From Eupeodes corollae (lineage: Eukaryota > Arthropoda > Insecta > Diptera > Syrphidae): a stretch of DNA of 64,000 nucleotides. The stretch covers positions 116,409,575 through 116,473,574 of the forward strand of contig NC_079149.1 of assembly GCF_945859685.1 (NCBI RefSeq), written 5' to 3'. The notes under the pieces were generated by a model that was not told the origin of the DNA, did no database searches, and was given only the letters and a program-made list of their open reading frames with translations. The position numbers and the translations under genes were made by a program. Positions 12,128 to 25,900 of this stretch are shown piece by piece (positions within the stretch are counted from its first letter, which is position 1; every line of letters begins with the position of its first letter).

Positions 12128-15100
12128 CAATACATTTAATGTTTTTAACAATCTTTGTTTTCAAAATTTACCCAACTCACAAGGGATTTTTATTTCTTCT
12201 TTGCAATTATACTGTATTTCCTTCAACATATAGAAACTACATCTATACATTTATAGCAAATATTGCATTGGTCAACAATTTCGAATTCGAGATTTTAATC
12301 AAACATGAAATAAGGAGTCGAAAAAAGTGGTTCCAGCGATTCCACATGTCCGTCTGCCTGTCCTCTGTGCTACAGCCTAAAGCTTTAAGTCATTTAGTTT
12401 TAAACTTCGAATTTTGCGTTCAGTCTTTATTTTATATTTTTTTTTAGACCAACGACAACAATAATCCTCTTACATGCTTTTTGGTAAAAATCGAAAATTA
12501 TATTCCTCTAAAAAACTGCGCTATGATTTTTATTAAATCGTTTACTAGTTAATCTATTTAAATTATTTCGAAGCAAACTCTTGTGTTGACTAAATAATGT
12601 TTGAAGATTATAATGGATTTTTTTCACAAAAACAAGTCTATCATTTTCAAAAAAATTTAAATGTAAAAATAAGCAATAATAAATTCATACCAAAAATAAA
12701 AAAAAACAGTGAAATCATCAGGCCAAATTTCAAGATTGTCATTAATGCAAAGAATCATTGCATGCACTCAATACTTTCATACTCAACACATTTTTAAAGT
12801 GCAATCAAAAAAATTGTAAAAAGTTGGTCTTATTTCACTCGGCCTTCTTGAATTTATTACGAAAAACAACTCAAAAATAGCGATTTAAAAATACAATATG
12901 AATTAAATGCTTTTGGATTTTTTTTAAATCACATTTTTGTTTCTTTCTATAATACCAACCTAAAGTCACTGAATGATAAAATCCCTAAGTGTGAGGGAAT
13001 AACCTTTTGAATTGAGTAATACATATGCCGTATATGCTTGTTATTAGCCAAATTTTTTCAAGAAAAGAAAAATATTAAAAGCTTCCAACGATTATCAAGA
13101 AAATATGAATTAAATGAAGCACATAGCATTATATTTTAGAAAGATATGCCTACTCCTTAATTTATACTTCTTTAACCTACGTATTCTTCTTTAACCACAA
13201 AAATATAGGTATTTGCCAAGCAAGCAAAAATGCTATGAAAATATAAAACGCAACAATGTATAAAAAAAAGAATATTTTTATATCAAAATGATTATAATTT
13301 CTATGAATGTGTTTAAAAGACAGCAGGAGGCACATTCAAATCCAACCAACAATTCAAGAAGGTATAAACTCATACTAGATATCCTTCTGGATAACCTATC
13401 AGCTTATGTATACAAAAGTACATATATGTATAGAAACAATTTTATAGCTTTTTCACTGTCTCATAATCGTCGACTCGTCGTCGTCGTCTCAGTCGCTGGT
13501 TGGCTGTGAAGGACGTGATTTATACCATATGAATACACAAATACCTATGTTAAAAAAAGAATCCTTTAAGTTCATGAATTTAAGTATTTTTACATACATA
13601 CATATAGGCACGAATAGGTTTATGTATAATTTTTGTTTTTGAATTTTTATTCAAATCTTTCTGTTAAAATTTTCTGCCGTATTTCATTGAGATTTGCACT
13701 TTGTCTGTCTGAACGTATAATTATGTGCGCGATAAAAAGAAAAAAGTATATATAGCCACGTATATATGAAAAAGGATAATATAATGTTGTGTGAAGAATG
13801 AAAATACCACAACTTATTATCCTGCCATAAAACCATTTAAAATATAAATCTTTTATAATTCCACCTCACTCTTTGGTATATTGTGTCTAGAGATGTTAAA
13901 CGTTATGCTTTGTCGACGTCGTCGTTGTTTCTTGGCGGTGAAGGCAGTGGCATAGAGCGGCGTTGGCGTGGTGGAGGACATTGTGTTTTGTTGTAGAACA
14001 AGGTTATTCTTTATGTAATACTTCTTATGAATTTATAGAAAATATAAAATAAAAATTATTGGAGAAATTGCTCATTTTTTAAAGATTTCCATTTAGAGGC
14101 GTTTCACAAAATTTATCACATTAATATTGATGAGGTAAAGGTCCTAAGATAGCAAACAAGACATTACTTAAATTTGTATTAACTAGACAAATTATTATTA
14201 TAATTTATTAAAAATTTAATTTTAAAATGCCTTTTATCCAAAAATGTAAGCTTTTAGGTTTTATTAAGTATACGAATTTTTTCTCGATATTTTGGATTCC
14301 GTTTCCACCCGAAAACACTTAAATTGTATAATATTTTCATAGGAATTTCAATAATACAATTTTGTGGTATACTTAAAGAGTTTGTTTTATTTTCTTATGA
14401 TTAAAATTATGAAGAAAATTGAAGTGTGGAAAGCAAGCGTTGTATTAAACTTTGCATGAGAATTTTGTAGAAATGCATCATACTTTTTTACCACCCAAAA
14501 CATTGCGTTTCTCTCTATTAAGTCTGTATAACAATGTAAACTTCTGAACAAAGAGAATTCATTTCTGTGAAAATAATAAGCTAAATATATAACAAAATAC
14601 GTTAAGGTTTCCTATGAAAACGTAAAAAAGAAAGAATTTATTTTAATAAGACAATGATTCAAGTTTTGAAAACTAAGGAAAAGATAGCACGCAAATGCAA
14701 ATGAAGGGGCTTCGGTGTGCTCTGGGATAAGATGAAAGTTAAGAATATAAACTATTGATCTAGTCCTTGTTTGAGTAAGGTAAATTTGTAGAGCCAGTAA
14801 ATTTTCTAAGACATTGAACATTTTCCGAAAACAAACAAAATCTAAAAAGTAACGAAATTGTGTTTTTAAAATAAACTTATGTTGTTGCGTTCCACTTACT
14901 AATTAAAAAATAATTTAAAAGAAACATTAGACAGGATACAAATATATATTTATCTAAAAGTATATGTACTTACTTAATGTTGTATGAACTTTTTTATATA
15001 AAATAATCGTGGTGTACTTCGGCGTATACTTACTTTTTTGAGTTACATTTATTTTATCGTTTTATCAAATTCTAAGTATTTAACTGATTTGTATTGAACT

Positions 15101-15984
15101 TTTTTAAATTTATATTCTAATTGCATATCATAAAATTTGAAACCTCAATTGTCAAGAGTCTTAATTTTCGTAATCTTAATTATGTTTTTGTAATGTTTAT
15201 TTAAATGTTCAAGTGATTAACTCAAAAAGATCTTATAATTGTCATTGATAATATTATGTATCTAAATATTAGTTTTAAGTTCATTATATTACGACTCCAC
15301 TGTTTTGATCTAAATTTTTACGGCATGGCGAAAAATGAACTCACACCTAAATTGTACACAAAATAATATAGAACAACGTATTCAAAAAAACTCTTTATTT
15401 TTTGCTAAACATTTGTTCACTTTTTAAAATTAAGGGTTAACTTTTTGAATGACCATAATGTATTGTTGTGAATAATTGGTTTAGTTTTGTATTTCATGTA
15501 TTGCTGAAAACTTGAAATAATAGATACAGAATTTGCTTTTCATTCTTAATCAAAAACGCTTTGTCTTTCTTCTTTTTAAGTTGTGAGACAGACAGTTTTT
15601 AAGGAATCTAATTATGTTCTCAGAGTTTTGATAGTAAAAATGAGAAATTTGTGTCAAATTTTGTTTATGTTTCTGAGGATAGTGAATGTATGTAATTCCC
15701 TGGAATCTTAAAAAAATAATATTTGTCCAAGTAATAAAATATACCCAGATATTATTCTAAATAATTTAAGCTAAAAATATAAGCTTACAAGTTCTAAGTG
15801 GGTCACTATCAGGGTAAGCCCCAACCAGTTTCAAAATAATTGTTGACAACATTGCTAGGTCTTATTTAATAATTTTCTTTTTACTATTAATTTAAAATAA
15901 TTTAACTTCTACAAAATTACACAGAACGTAAAAAGTCAATATTCTGCCAACGACATGGCGATAGTCACTAGGATCATTTTTGGT
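12128..15984. other. Non-coding stretch with GC-richer patches
   Basis: No gene seen. Patches richer in GC and CGT/GTC triplets lie near 13465-13505 and 13910-13990 (GGCGGTGAAGGCAGTGG). They could be regulatory or weakly conserved, but there is no direct evidence. Confidence 0.5.
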
Positions 15985-16309
15985 TGTCAATTTTGGATGC
16001 GACATTTATTTCGGCAGTCAATAAGCTGACTTTTATTGAAAGTTATAAAAATTCCGGTAGTCAATACGACAATCGCGGTATCGAATATGACATCTGGGGA
16101 AGTCAATAACAGACAGAGATTTTTTTGAAAACTGAAACCTAATTTGACTACCTCATAGTCAATATAACATTTTAAATAGTCAATTTTCAATATGACGACC
16201 AAATTTTTGTTGCGCTATTGACTACTTTTGGTGTTGTGTTGATTACCCGAAATTGAGAATCGAAAAAAATATTCTACTGAAAATCAGGTAATTAAAATTG
16301 GTAGTCAAT
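15985..16309. repeat. Degenerate AGTCAAT motif cluster
   Basis: AGTCAAT occurs at 16016, 16059, 16101, 16157, 16178 and 16303, with one inverted copy at 16217 and variants at 15985 and about 16145. Several are followed by AC, ATGAC or ACGAC. Several steps are near 21 or 42 bases. No terminal repeats were recognised. Confidence 0.6.
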
Positions 16310-17280
16310 TTAAAAATTTGGCCAAATTTCAAATTCTGTGTTTTGATACATTTTATATCGCTTCAACTCTCATCATTATAATGTATCTGTAATTCTATAC
16401 AAGAATGTTTAAAAAATACAATTAGAAATAACTTCTTCAAAAAAATAAAAAAAAAAAAACATTTCTAAAGTTCACTACTTGATACCAACTCAACTAAAAA
16501 AGTTTACTTTTTTTTCAATGAGCATTATGAAATAAGATTAAATTTTTTGCCTTCCGCCTTCTTAAAACATTTTCCGGTTATTTTTAATCAAATGACTTAA
16601 CAATAAAAAATATTTCCATAAATCTAAAAATAAGTAACTTTAATTGTTCTCAAAGCTTTCTGGACTTTATTTTAAAATACTTCCATTCGCTCATATTGAA
16701 ACATCATTTTAAATTTGTGCAATAAATTTTAATTAAATTATAAATGAAACATTTTCTTTGACATTCGACTGAAAGAACTATGTCATGATCTTGTCTAAAG
16801 ATCAACAAATCATTAAGTTTTCTTTTTTTTTAATTTTATTTTTGATAAATAGCCGCCTTCAACTTTAAAAACCTATTTTATTTATAGTTTTCTTATGATG
16901 TACTATAAATCAACAAAGATGTTCTGTTTTTTCGTATTATTGTTGTATATGCTTGAAGATTAGATAAGACACTTAAGAGATAATCTTCTTGTTTACAATG
17001 TTTAACATGTTTTTCAGGAAATAAAAAAAAATATATGTCAAGCAATCAAAAGTAAAACGTGATCCTATTTTTGTGCATAAGTTTATTGTTAAACGTGTAG
17101 GTAAATTATTTGTTCTAATTTGAAAATTTATGAAAAATTAAAATGATTATAGCTCCATTGAATTTAATTTTTATTGATATGGGAATAACAGGCTTTATAT
17201 CTGAAAAAAAAAACAATTTCTACTATCAACAATATGTTTTTATTAAATTCATTTTTAAATGCATTGTTTAACCTTTATCG
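16310..17280. other. Non-coding stretch left of the recursive-splice site
   Basis: AT-rich with no exon seen. It ends in the pyrimidine tract of the candidate ratchet point. Confidence 0.55.
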
Positions 17281-17304
17281 CTTTCTCTTTCTTTACAGGT
17301 AAGC
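17281..17304 (+). promoter_or_regulatory. Candidate zero-nucleotide recursive-splice site (ratchet point)
   Basis: A 3' splice signal abuts a 5' splice signal with no exon between them. A pyrimidine tract runs into TTTCTTTACAG at 17298, immediately followed by GTAAGC at 17299. A branch-point-like TTTAAC lies about 25 bases upstream. This is the arrangement known for recursive splicing of very long introns in Drosophila, where the regenerated donor lets the intron be removed stepwise. It lies on the same strand as the Beat exons. It is the only site found by eye in the window with both a strong acceptor and a strong donor. The link to the Beat gene is inference. Confidence 0.7.
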
Positions 17305-17464
17305 TGAACCTTTTGTCTGCTAATTTGTATTTTGTAAGTAAGAAATATACAAAAAGTTTTCAGTAATTTAAAGAAGATTAATACTCAGATCTTATAAACG
17401 AATTTAAAATAAACAAAAGTTTGCATTGAAACAAAGTTGATTTCATAAAACAATTATTTTTAAC

Positions 17465-17754
17465 TTAACATATGTAGGAAGTTATCGTAATCGGTCCTAT
17501 TTGTCGAATTGAAAATTTTGAGTGACGTTTCGGGGTCCCTAAAGTCGAAAAAAAAATGTTTTAGAGAGATTTCTCTGCGTGCGTGTGTACATGTACATAC
17601 GTCCGTACCTTCCCGTTTTTTTCGTCATCCATAGCTCAAGAACCAAAAGAAAAAGCGACAATAAACACGACAATTTACTTACCTTTCAAGCAAGATAATC
17701 CGACAGACGGGATGGGAAATTATCAGTGTGGGTCACATCACAGCCTCTTTTTAA
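17465..17754 (+). repeat. Modular dispersed repeat, copy E (short, both termini kept)
   Basis: A 0.29-kb plus-strand copy with head (GGAAGTTATCGTAATCGG, ACATGTACATACGTCCGT) joined almost directly to the tail (GACAGACGGGATGGGAAATT, CACAGCCTCTTTTT). It is bounded by TTAA on both sides. The body is wholly deleted. Confidence 0.8.
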
Positions 17755-20700
17755 TTTTGGTTAAGGAATGGGTACGAAATTAAAATTGCATATATTTTAC
17801 AGTTTTGTAAAATTGGAACACCAAACTTCCTTACAAATATTTTATAACAGTTTTTATTTATGTATTTCTTAATACATATCATTTGAAGTTAACCTTCATT
17901 GCGTTTGTTTTAAAATTATGTAATTATTCATTTACTTTGTTTCATATTTTCTTGAGAAATCTATACTTTTTTCCTGGTTTGATTTGATTTGATATTTTGG
18001 AAATTGGATTTTTTCAATGAATTGAATTAACCTTTAATGTAAAATTAGAAAAAAATATGTGTTATTTTTTCTAAAAGTGATACAAAATCTGAAATGACAT
18101 ACATAACATAAGAAATCAGTAGTGAAATGAGCTGTTCTCAAGATACTAGTTTGATTTTCAAAATCGTGACTGAATTATAATATTGTGTATACTTTTTTAT
18201 ACTCAAAAATACATACATCCACCTGCCAGATTTTATCATAAAAAAACTATATAAGTCTGCCACCTGCATGGCTCATAAGCTCTAAAAACAAGTTCTACGA
18301 AGCTACTCATGCATTTTATTTTATATTTCGTCAAATCTTTTTTTTATACATGAAAGTATAAAAAGTTATATAAAAAAATTACCTTCAAAAAATCCAACCC
18401 CTTTCAAATGTGGCCAAGAGCGTTGAAAGGTGACGTTAGATCTTAAAAGACGAATCATCTATCCTATTTTATCATCTTTTGAATTCTAAAGAATTGTATA
18501 CTCTCTAACTCTGGCTCTGGCTCTGACTCTGGCATGCATGAAGGATGATATACCAAAGCATAAGTTCATCTGAAATTCAAACTTTTTTTTTGAATAGACA
18601 TATGTTATATACATATTACAAACACATATGTACTCGAAGATATATAAAATAATTTTTTTACAACCTATATACGTTTAGATATTATATGGATATTACTGCT
18701 TGAATGAGCTAAGGTAAATAAAATATAATCGATGCGACAGGAAATCGATTTCAAAGGGTGGTATGGAGAGAAAAAAGTATTTCATCTTAAAAATATATCT
18801 TTTTCTTTTCTTGAAAACTATGTATACAAGTCTGTATAGAAGGATAAAGTTTTGAAAAGCATATACTTAAAAGGAGGAGCCTTGCATGTGTGATATGGTG
18901 GTGTTATATGTGATGATTGTGACAGTAATGATATTGAAAGATAGAATCACATATATTTTTTTTTGTAAACTTTAACAAATCTATAATGGATATTTTATTC
19001 GTCTTACATCTTCTTGGCTATAAGTAAAATAAAATAAAACTGAGAATAATAAGAAATCTCTTTCCTGTAAAATCGATTGACAAACATGTCTGAAAAGTCT
19101 TCTAACTTACAATTTTTAATAAAGTTATTTCAAAACTGCTATTTTACCGCCCTTCTTCTATATTCTATGGTGGTCAACAATCTACCCATCAATCCCACCC
19201 CCACCCTTGATACATCACATACATACTAATGAAACGTAACCTTCACCATATTCCCTGAATCATATTATTTACTCTGATATCCTTATGTTGTATTTCAAGC
19301 GAGAAGGGGAATGAGTAAGCAAAAAAATATTATATTGGATTTCTGGAATTTCAGGTAGAGGTGTAGTAGGTTAGGTTGGTGTGAGGTGGCTAGGTGGTAA
19401 GGTATCTGAAGTATAGAAAAGTTCACTTCATCGTCATCATCCGCAACCATTTTACTGCCGCACCACCACAAATCGCTGTGACTTTTATTTTTTTTTTGTT
19501 GCGCTGCCTCGATACACCAACAACAACAAAAAAATGAAATGATTTATACAGCGAATGTTTATGACATTTTAAGTTAATTGAATTTCGTTGAAACGACCAA
19601 ACACTAGAGAGCACGTACTACATGCCACAGAAGTGTGGTGTTCCCATGACACTTGCTTGTTGTACCAGAAGATAATAATATCTACCTCAGGACTTTATTT
19701 AATTCTTTCTATATATGTACATGAAGATAGATATAGGGAATGTATGTAGGGGGGTATAGGTGTACGTATTGAATTTCATTCACAACACGAACACCCTCTC
19801 TCGGTAATTAGATTAAAAAATCCATCCACTTCTATTGTATCATGATGGTCATCCGAAGTCAAACGTGACATCTTTTTCGTATAGTACCTACCGACCCTTA
19901 AAAAGAAAAATGTGTGCTTTTTGTTGTTGTTGTTGATTTATTTTATTCCAATTGTGTTGTATTTATCGTATTTTCTAAATTCGGCATCCAGAAGGAAGTT
20001 ATTATTGTAGAATTTGTTATCGGTAATGTTCCTTTAGGAATAAAAGGGAAACAATTTTAAGTTACTTAGAAATAGGGAAAGGAAAACCAGAATCCGTAGC
20101 TCAGTACGAAGATGGATACTGGATACCTTTTTCTTGGATTTTTTAATTTTTTTTTTAATTTAAAGTTTAGCCCAGGGTGGGTTGTTGATGAAATTTTGTT
20201 TTTTGTAAGCACTCATCTCTACGAGTATATCTTAGAGTATCCTCTGACCCAAATATTGTATATTAACTAAAGAAATTTGATTTTCGTATTTTATAATTAA
20301 AGATTGGACATTCGATATATTTTATTTTAAGGATTCGAATAGATTGCAGGATTATGTTTTCAACAAGTAGGTATACTGAAATGGGGTATTATTGGGCTTA
20401 GGTATATTAAGTTAGTATTTTCCTACTTTACTTTTGAACAGATTGGGTATCCTCTTGATATCAAAATTCAGCAGGTTTTTTATAGGATGTGTAAGCTTTA
20501 TAATGTTGCTAAAATATGAATTTTTTTAATTTAAAATTTGACCTCTGGCCTTTGAATACAAAGAGTATATATTTCTAATCAAATCATTATATGAGAAAAT
20601 CTAATTTTTACATTGGCTGTTGGGAAAACAGATTTTTTTTTTTACTGTAACTATGCCAACAATAGGAAACCTAGTCACTCATAGTTTTGCAGCTCGGGTT

Positions 20701-21861
20701 GAAATTAGATCAATTTTTAATTTTAGTTTATGTGGAATATTACAAAACTTGATCTCTTATCTGTAGGCAAAATTTTCTACAGCTGAAAAATAAATTGGTT
20801 CCAAAATTAGCCTCATGAAATATGAAGTCGTAGTAGAAAGCTCTATTTTCAAGTTGTTGTAAGTATAATTATAATTGTTGGAGGCTGTTAGACATTTTGT
20901 AGAAGAGAACAAAATTCCTAGGTTGTAATAATATTTATATTGAAGCCAAGATAAAATAAAATAGAGTAGGATATGAATTACAATGCTTACTTTTTTATTC
21001 GTGAAAGTGAATACTTTTATTTAATTTTTTTTTAGAAAGCTACACTTTTATTTAAAGACCTTCAAAAATAGGTTTAAACTATTTCTTTGGAGATATTCGA
21101 AAACGTTAAAAACTGTAAGTACAACAATTAAAAAGAGAAGCAACGTGTTGCAAAATACTTTTCGATAATAAAATTAATGAAATCAAAACGAACCTTTCAA
21201 AAATTACTTTACTTATTGGCAACATTTCATCGCTGGAATTTGAAATATGTTAAATTTTAAATGGAAACTTAAAATTGTCTAATTTTTGGCATACAATTTT
21301 AATTTATCAAAACTGTCATCAATGATAAGGTTTAGTATAAATTACATTTTGAATTTAATTTCAAATTTATAAAACATGCGTTTAAACAATGAATTGCCAC
21401 GTATTTCAAAAATGACACCCGAAAGTACTTTGATAGAAACTTTTACATTGCTTAAAAGCCGACGAAACATTTTATGTATTTCGTTGTTTCAAACAATTCC
21501 ATATTAATATTTTAACTTCTAGGATTGCCTATGAATCAAAATATGCTTGAGTTAATTTTCAGTAGAGTTTTTCTTCAGCAGCACATCACGAAAATTTTAA
21601 GTTCCATCAGAAATTATCTTTTGTGTAATGTTAAATAATTTTAATTGTCAAGATTGCAAACATTTTTTTTTAACTAATGCATTAATCTCAAATCTTGTGT
21701 TACTTTTGTTACTTTGTTTCAAAAAAAATGTCCATCTTTTTAAGGCTCAAGTATGTAATTTTTCATTTTTATTTTTTTGTTCATGTTATCGTGTATCTCT
21801 GGTGATGTTAAAATACCTATCAGGTATTGGAAAAAATAGCTTTGATGGTAGTTCCTGACTA
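17755..21861. other. Non-coding stretch, no gene seen
   Basis: Presumed intronic DNA. It includes an imperfect CTCTGG hexamer run near 18506-18535 and a less AT-rich zone about 19140-19860. A CAG|GTAGAG at about 19352 resembles a weak ratchet site but lacks a pyrimidine tract. Confidence 0.5.
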
Positions 21862-22962
21862 TTAACTTCCCTTAAGAAGTTATTGTAATGGGTCCGATTT
21901 GTCAAATTGAAAATATTGACATTTCTCCACGTTTCAAGGTCATTAAAACCGAAATAAAAGATTTTTAGAAAAATGTCTGTGCGCGCGTGAGTACGTATGT
22001 TCATACTTCCATACGTCAGTACTACTGTACATCCGTAGGTTCGCGACGTTTTATTCGTCGTCCATAGCTCAAAAACAAGCAGATAAATCGACTTCAAATA
22101 AATTTTTATATACAGATAATAATTCAGAAAGATGCAGAAAGGGCTCCCAAGAAAATTGCGCGGGTGTTTTTTTTACTGTAGCAGGTAAAAAAAAGGTGAC
22201 AATTTTGGTTAACCATAAATATCTCACGAACCAATGACGCTAGAGACTTGAATTAAATTTTATATTATATATTGTAACGTGATTCCAAACAAGTATATTT
22301 TTTGAAAAAATTCCAATTAACGGTTTTTTTTTATAAATCAGAAAAAAACTAAACAAAAATATTATTTACCTTGAAAAAAGTAAGACCAAATAACGATTTT
22401 ATCTCTAAAACAATTTTGTGCAACGAAAAATAATGTTTTTAATATCTGGTAAAATTTTTTAGAAAAATCGAATTGACAGTTTTCTTATAAAAAATAAAAC
22501 CTATAAAAAACATCATTCAAAGTTAGTAAAAAATTGATTTTTGACTTTAATATCGTGGCGAAAATTTAAGATTATGACTTAAAACTTATTTTATTTTATA
22601 AAAAATATTGTTTTCAACATTCGGTAAAATTTTGAGAATAATCGAATTCAATTTTTTTTTACAAAAAATAAAAACCTAAGATAAATATTAATAGAAGTTG
22701 GTGAAAATTAAACTTAAACTTAAGCTAATTTTATATTTTAATAAATATTGTTTTCAGTCATTTTTTTTCTCGTTAACAAGAAAATAATTTCGAAATCAAA
22801 CTATGCGAGATATTACTGGTAGTTTTTAATTTTTTAACTATAATTCAACTAAGAACTTTTTTAACAAAACACGGAAACCTGCAAACTTTTAAGCAAGAAA
22901 AATCGACAGACAGTTAGTTTGGAAGTTATCAGTGTGGGTCACATCCCAGCTTCTTTTTTTAA
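21862..22962 (+). repeat. Modular dispersed repeat, copy F (full structure)
   Basis: A 1.1-kb plus-strand copy with head, several body units and tail, bounded by TTAA at both ends. The head has TTATTGTAATGGGTCCGATT and ACGT-rich sequence. Body landmarks AAATATTGTTTTCAACATTC recur. Confidence 0.85.
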
Positions 22963-25900
22963 TTTATATTAAAGATGAATCGAGTTATATTTTAGACAAA
23001 ATTATAAAGTTTTCATTGCACTCAATTCGAAGTATTGACTTCATTAGAAAAGACAATGATATCTTAATCCTAAAAATTTCTCAAATTTCTATCAAATCCC
23101 TGGAAAGGTGCACAAAGTGAAAACTTACACTATAGTTTTCATTTAAAAACTGTAGGTCTAAAACGTAGACTTTAGAGCGAGAATCTTGAACAAAATCAAC
23201 ATTAAGCTAATAGTTTAATTTGGTTCGAAAACATAAATACAGAAATCTCTTGTCTGCGTATCTCCAAAAATAGTATCAAACAAATTAGTAACAATGTAAG
23301 ACATTTTTGTTCATCTAAGAACCATGCTGTACCTATTCTTATTTCTATCTCCAGTCTTAAAATGTATTATGTTATCAGACTTAATTGAAATAAGTGACAA
23401 ATTTTTTGTCAACTGTCACTGTTTATATTGTATACCTATCTACACTGCGCCCCACGTAGTCGCGTCTTCGACGAACGTCCCGATTCGTGTTTGCAATAAT
23501 TAAGAAACAACACAACAAGTATCTTTAATTATTGTTTCAAAAAGACAAAGGATGTGCGTTGGCACTAGAAATCTGTCAAAGACTTCATTAAAGAACCCCA
23601 GAATATAAAATATTCCAGCTTTCAGAGTTCAGAGACAATTTCTTCTTTTTGAAAATGAGTTAAATTCTATCTCTCGTCTTTCCATCCCTCTGAGCTATTG
23701 AGGTAGCTTAGAAGTGGAAGTTTATTTGCATAGCTGCGTCACAGTGCGTGATGTTTGTTTAACGAATACTCAATACCAAGAACAACTAACCAACCTCCGA
23801 AACAACGAACCAACAATATTATTCTTCTAGGAATGCGGAATGCGTGCAGCGCGCGTTATGGCTGGTGTCAATAATATTCAATTGGTGGCAATTTAAGGGC
23901 TGAAAGGTTGAGTTCTGAGTTTCAGTACAGATTCAAATAGATGCGTGGGTTATGATGGCTGTGATGGTTATGGTGAGAGGGTGTTTCTGTTTCTGTTTAT
24001 GTTTCCTTTTATTTTTGCGTTCGTTTTCATTGTGTAGGAGTCGCACAGCGTTTTCATTGTTTTGTTTATATTATTCGTTTGATTGTCTACCAAATACGGA
24101 AGGTGGTACTACTCGTATAATACTACTATAGGGTAATCATAGGTCTGAGGTGGGTAGTTGGGTGATACTGTACTATGTATACGTTCGGTAATATAAGCTT
24201 GTTCCTTGTTGTCGCTAAAGCAAAAAGGGTTCATTTATAGTGTGCAGTTATTTAGAAATTCATAAGCACGAAGATGTTGATGGTAAAGCTGCTTGTCAGA
24301 GAGGAAACCACTCGGAATGAAGCTGTGCATAGGCAGCCAGAAGCAGAAGCAGCAGTAGCACTGGAATGGCATACAATATACCACCCTACCACCTCCACTA
24401 CTTCCAACACCACTACAGCCGCCGCGCCGCCGCCATCAGAAGCGCTCCATGAAGACTCTACGTGACAATGTTTTGTTTAAGAAAACATTTCCTGTTTGCT
24501 TTAGAGTGTCCTCGGGTTGTTTAAGAGTAAATATTTGCCGTTGCCATAAAATATCGTGACTATCATGTAGAATATGAACGCGGTGTTGTTTAAGGGGTGT
24601 AAAGAGGATGTTATATGTATAAAAGTATGTACATAGAATATAATGTATATAGTGGTGTATATAGACGAAAAACGATATAGTTAAACTTCAAAGGTTGCAA
24701 ACAGAATAACTAGATACCTGAAATCCTGAATAGCCTTATATAAAGCTATATAGAGATACCTCTATAACAGGTACCTATTAAGAGTGCGAGTTTCTATTTG
24801 AGAGGTTGATTATGAGCAATTTGTTTTATAAAATATCTATGCAGAAGGTGCTAATTGGGAAATAGTTAAATTGTTTTCGTTTTGTTGTAGTTTTAATTTA
24901 CAAACAAAATAATGCAAACAATAAGTTAAAGAGGGGTATTTTAAGCAAGTCCTTATTTTTCTTTTAGTTATAAAAACCTTTAACTATTTAATACTTGATT
25001 CTTTACCAAAGGTCATTGCAAAATAAAACAAGAAATACAAAATAATTATTCTCCTCATGAAGATTACATAGGTATTTAGAGTTTTCTAGTAAAAGGATTA
25101 ATTTTGAATAGCCAGCTGTGTGTAAAACACCCACCTTTGAAGCTGTCATATTTTGATATTTTAAAAGTTAAATCTAAGTGAACGTAATACAACTGTAAAA
25201 ATTCAGTTCAAAATTGTGAACATTTTGCGATCACAGTTTTGGAAGAAAAGTGTTCTGACCGTTTTATTTCCCCAAGAAGTGACCACAAGGAACCACCGAG
25301 ACGTTGTCGTTTAGTCTTTTTTGCTACTACCTATGTTTTTATACTAAGAATAACCTATTATTATAGATAGTTTATTATTACTTTATTTATTAATACCAAA
25401 TATGTATTTTTGTATTTAATGCTATTATTATACGTCCCAAATATTTTCGTATATCTAACAAAAAAATAAGTCTGTGTTGAGTAATATTTTTTTAAGCTTA
25501 AAAACTATCTACAGTATAGCAGATATAAATACAATACAAAAATAAAAACTGGTTCACTTTTAATAAACTTCCTCTGCCTTTTATCCATTAATAGTACAAA
25601 AAACGAAACAATATCACAAAAGCTTGGACATAGAAATGTTGTTGAAAAATAGGTTTGAAAAGGTGCCATCAAAAATGTACTACAGCATACCAAACCGAAA
25701 CAACAAATAAAGTCCTTTCAGGTGTCGTATGAATGAGTTTTCATGATTGACAATCATAAAAGTTGATAGTTTCCCTCGATTGATTGCTGTGATAACTCAA
25801 AATTTATAATTCTATGTTTTCTGTGCATTCTATTTTTGTTTTTAATCTCAACTTTTGAAAGGATAAGAACTTAAATTTTATTGATTTGACTAAAACTTAT

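Noticed and set aside
20090..20140. A-box-like TAGCTCAGTACG, possible tRNA
   Set aside because: No B-box or cloverleaf follows.
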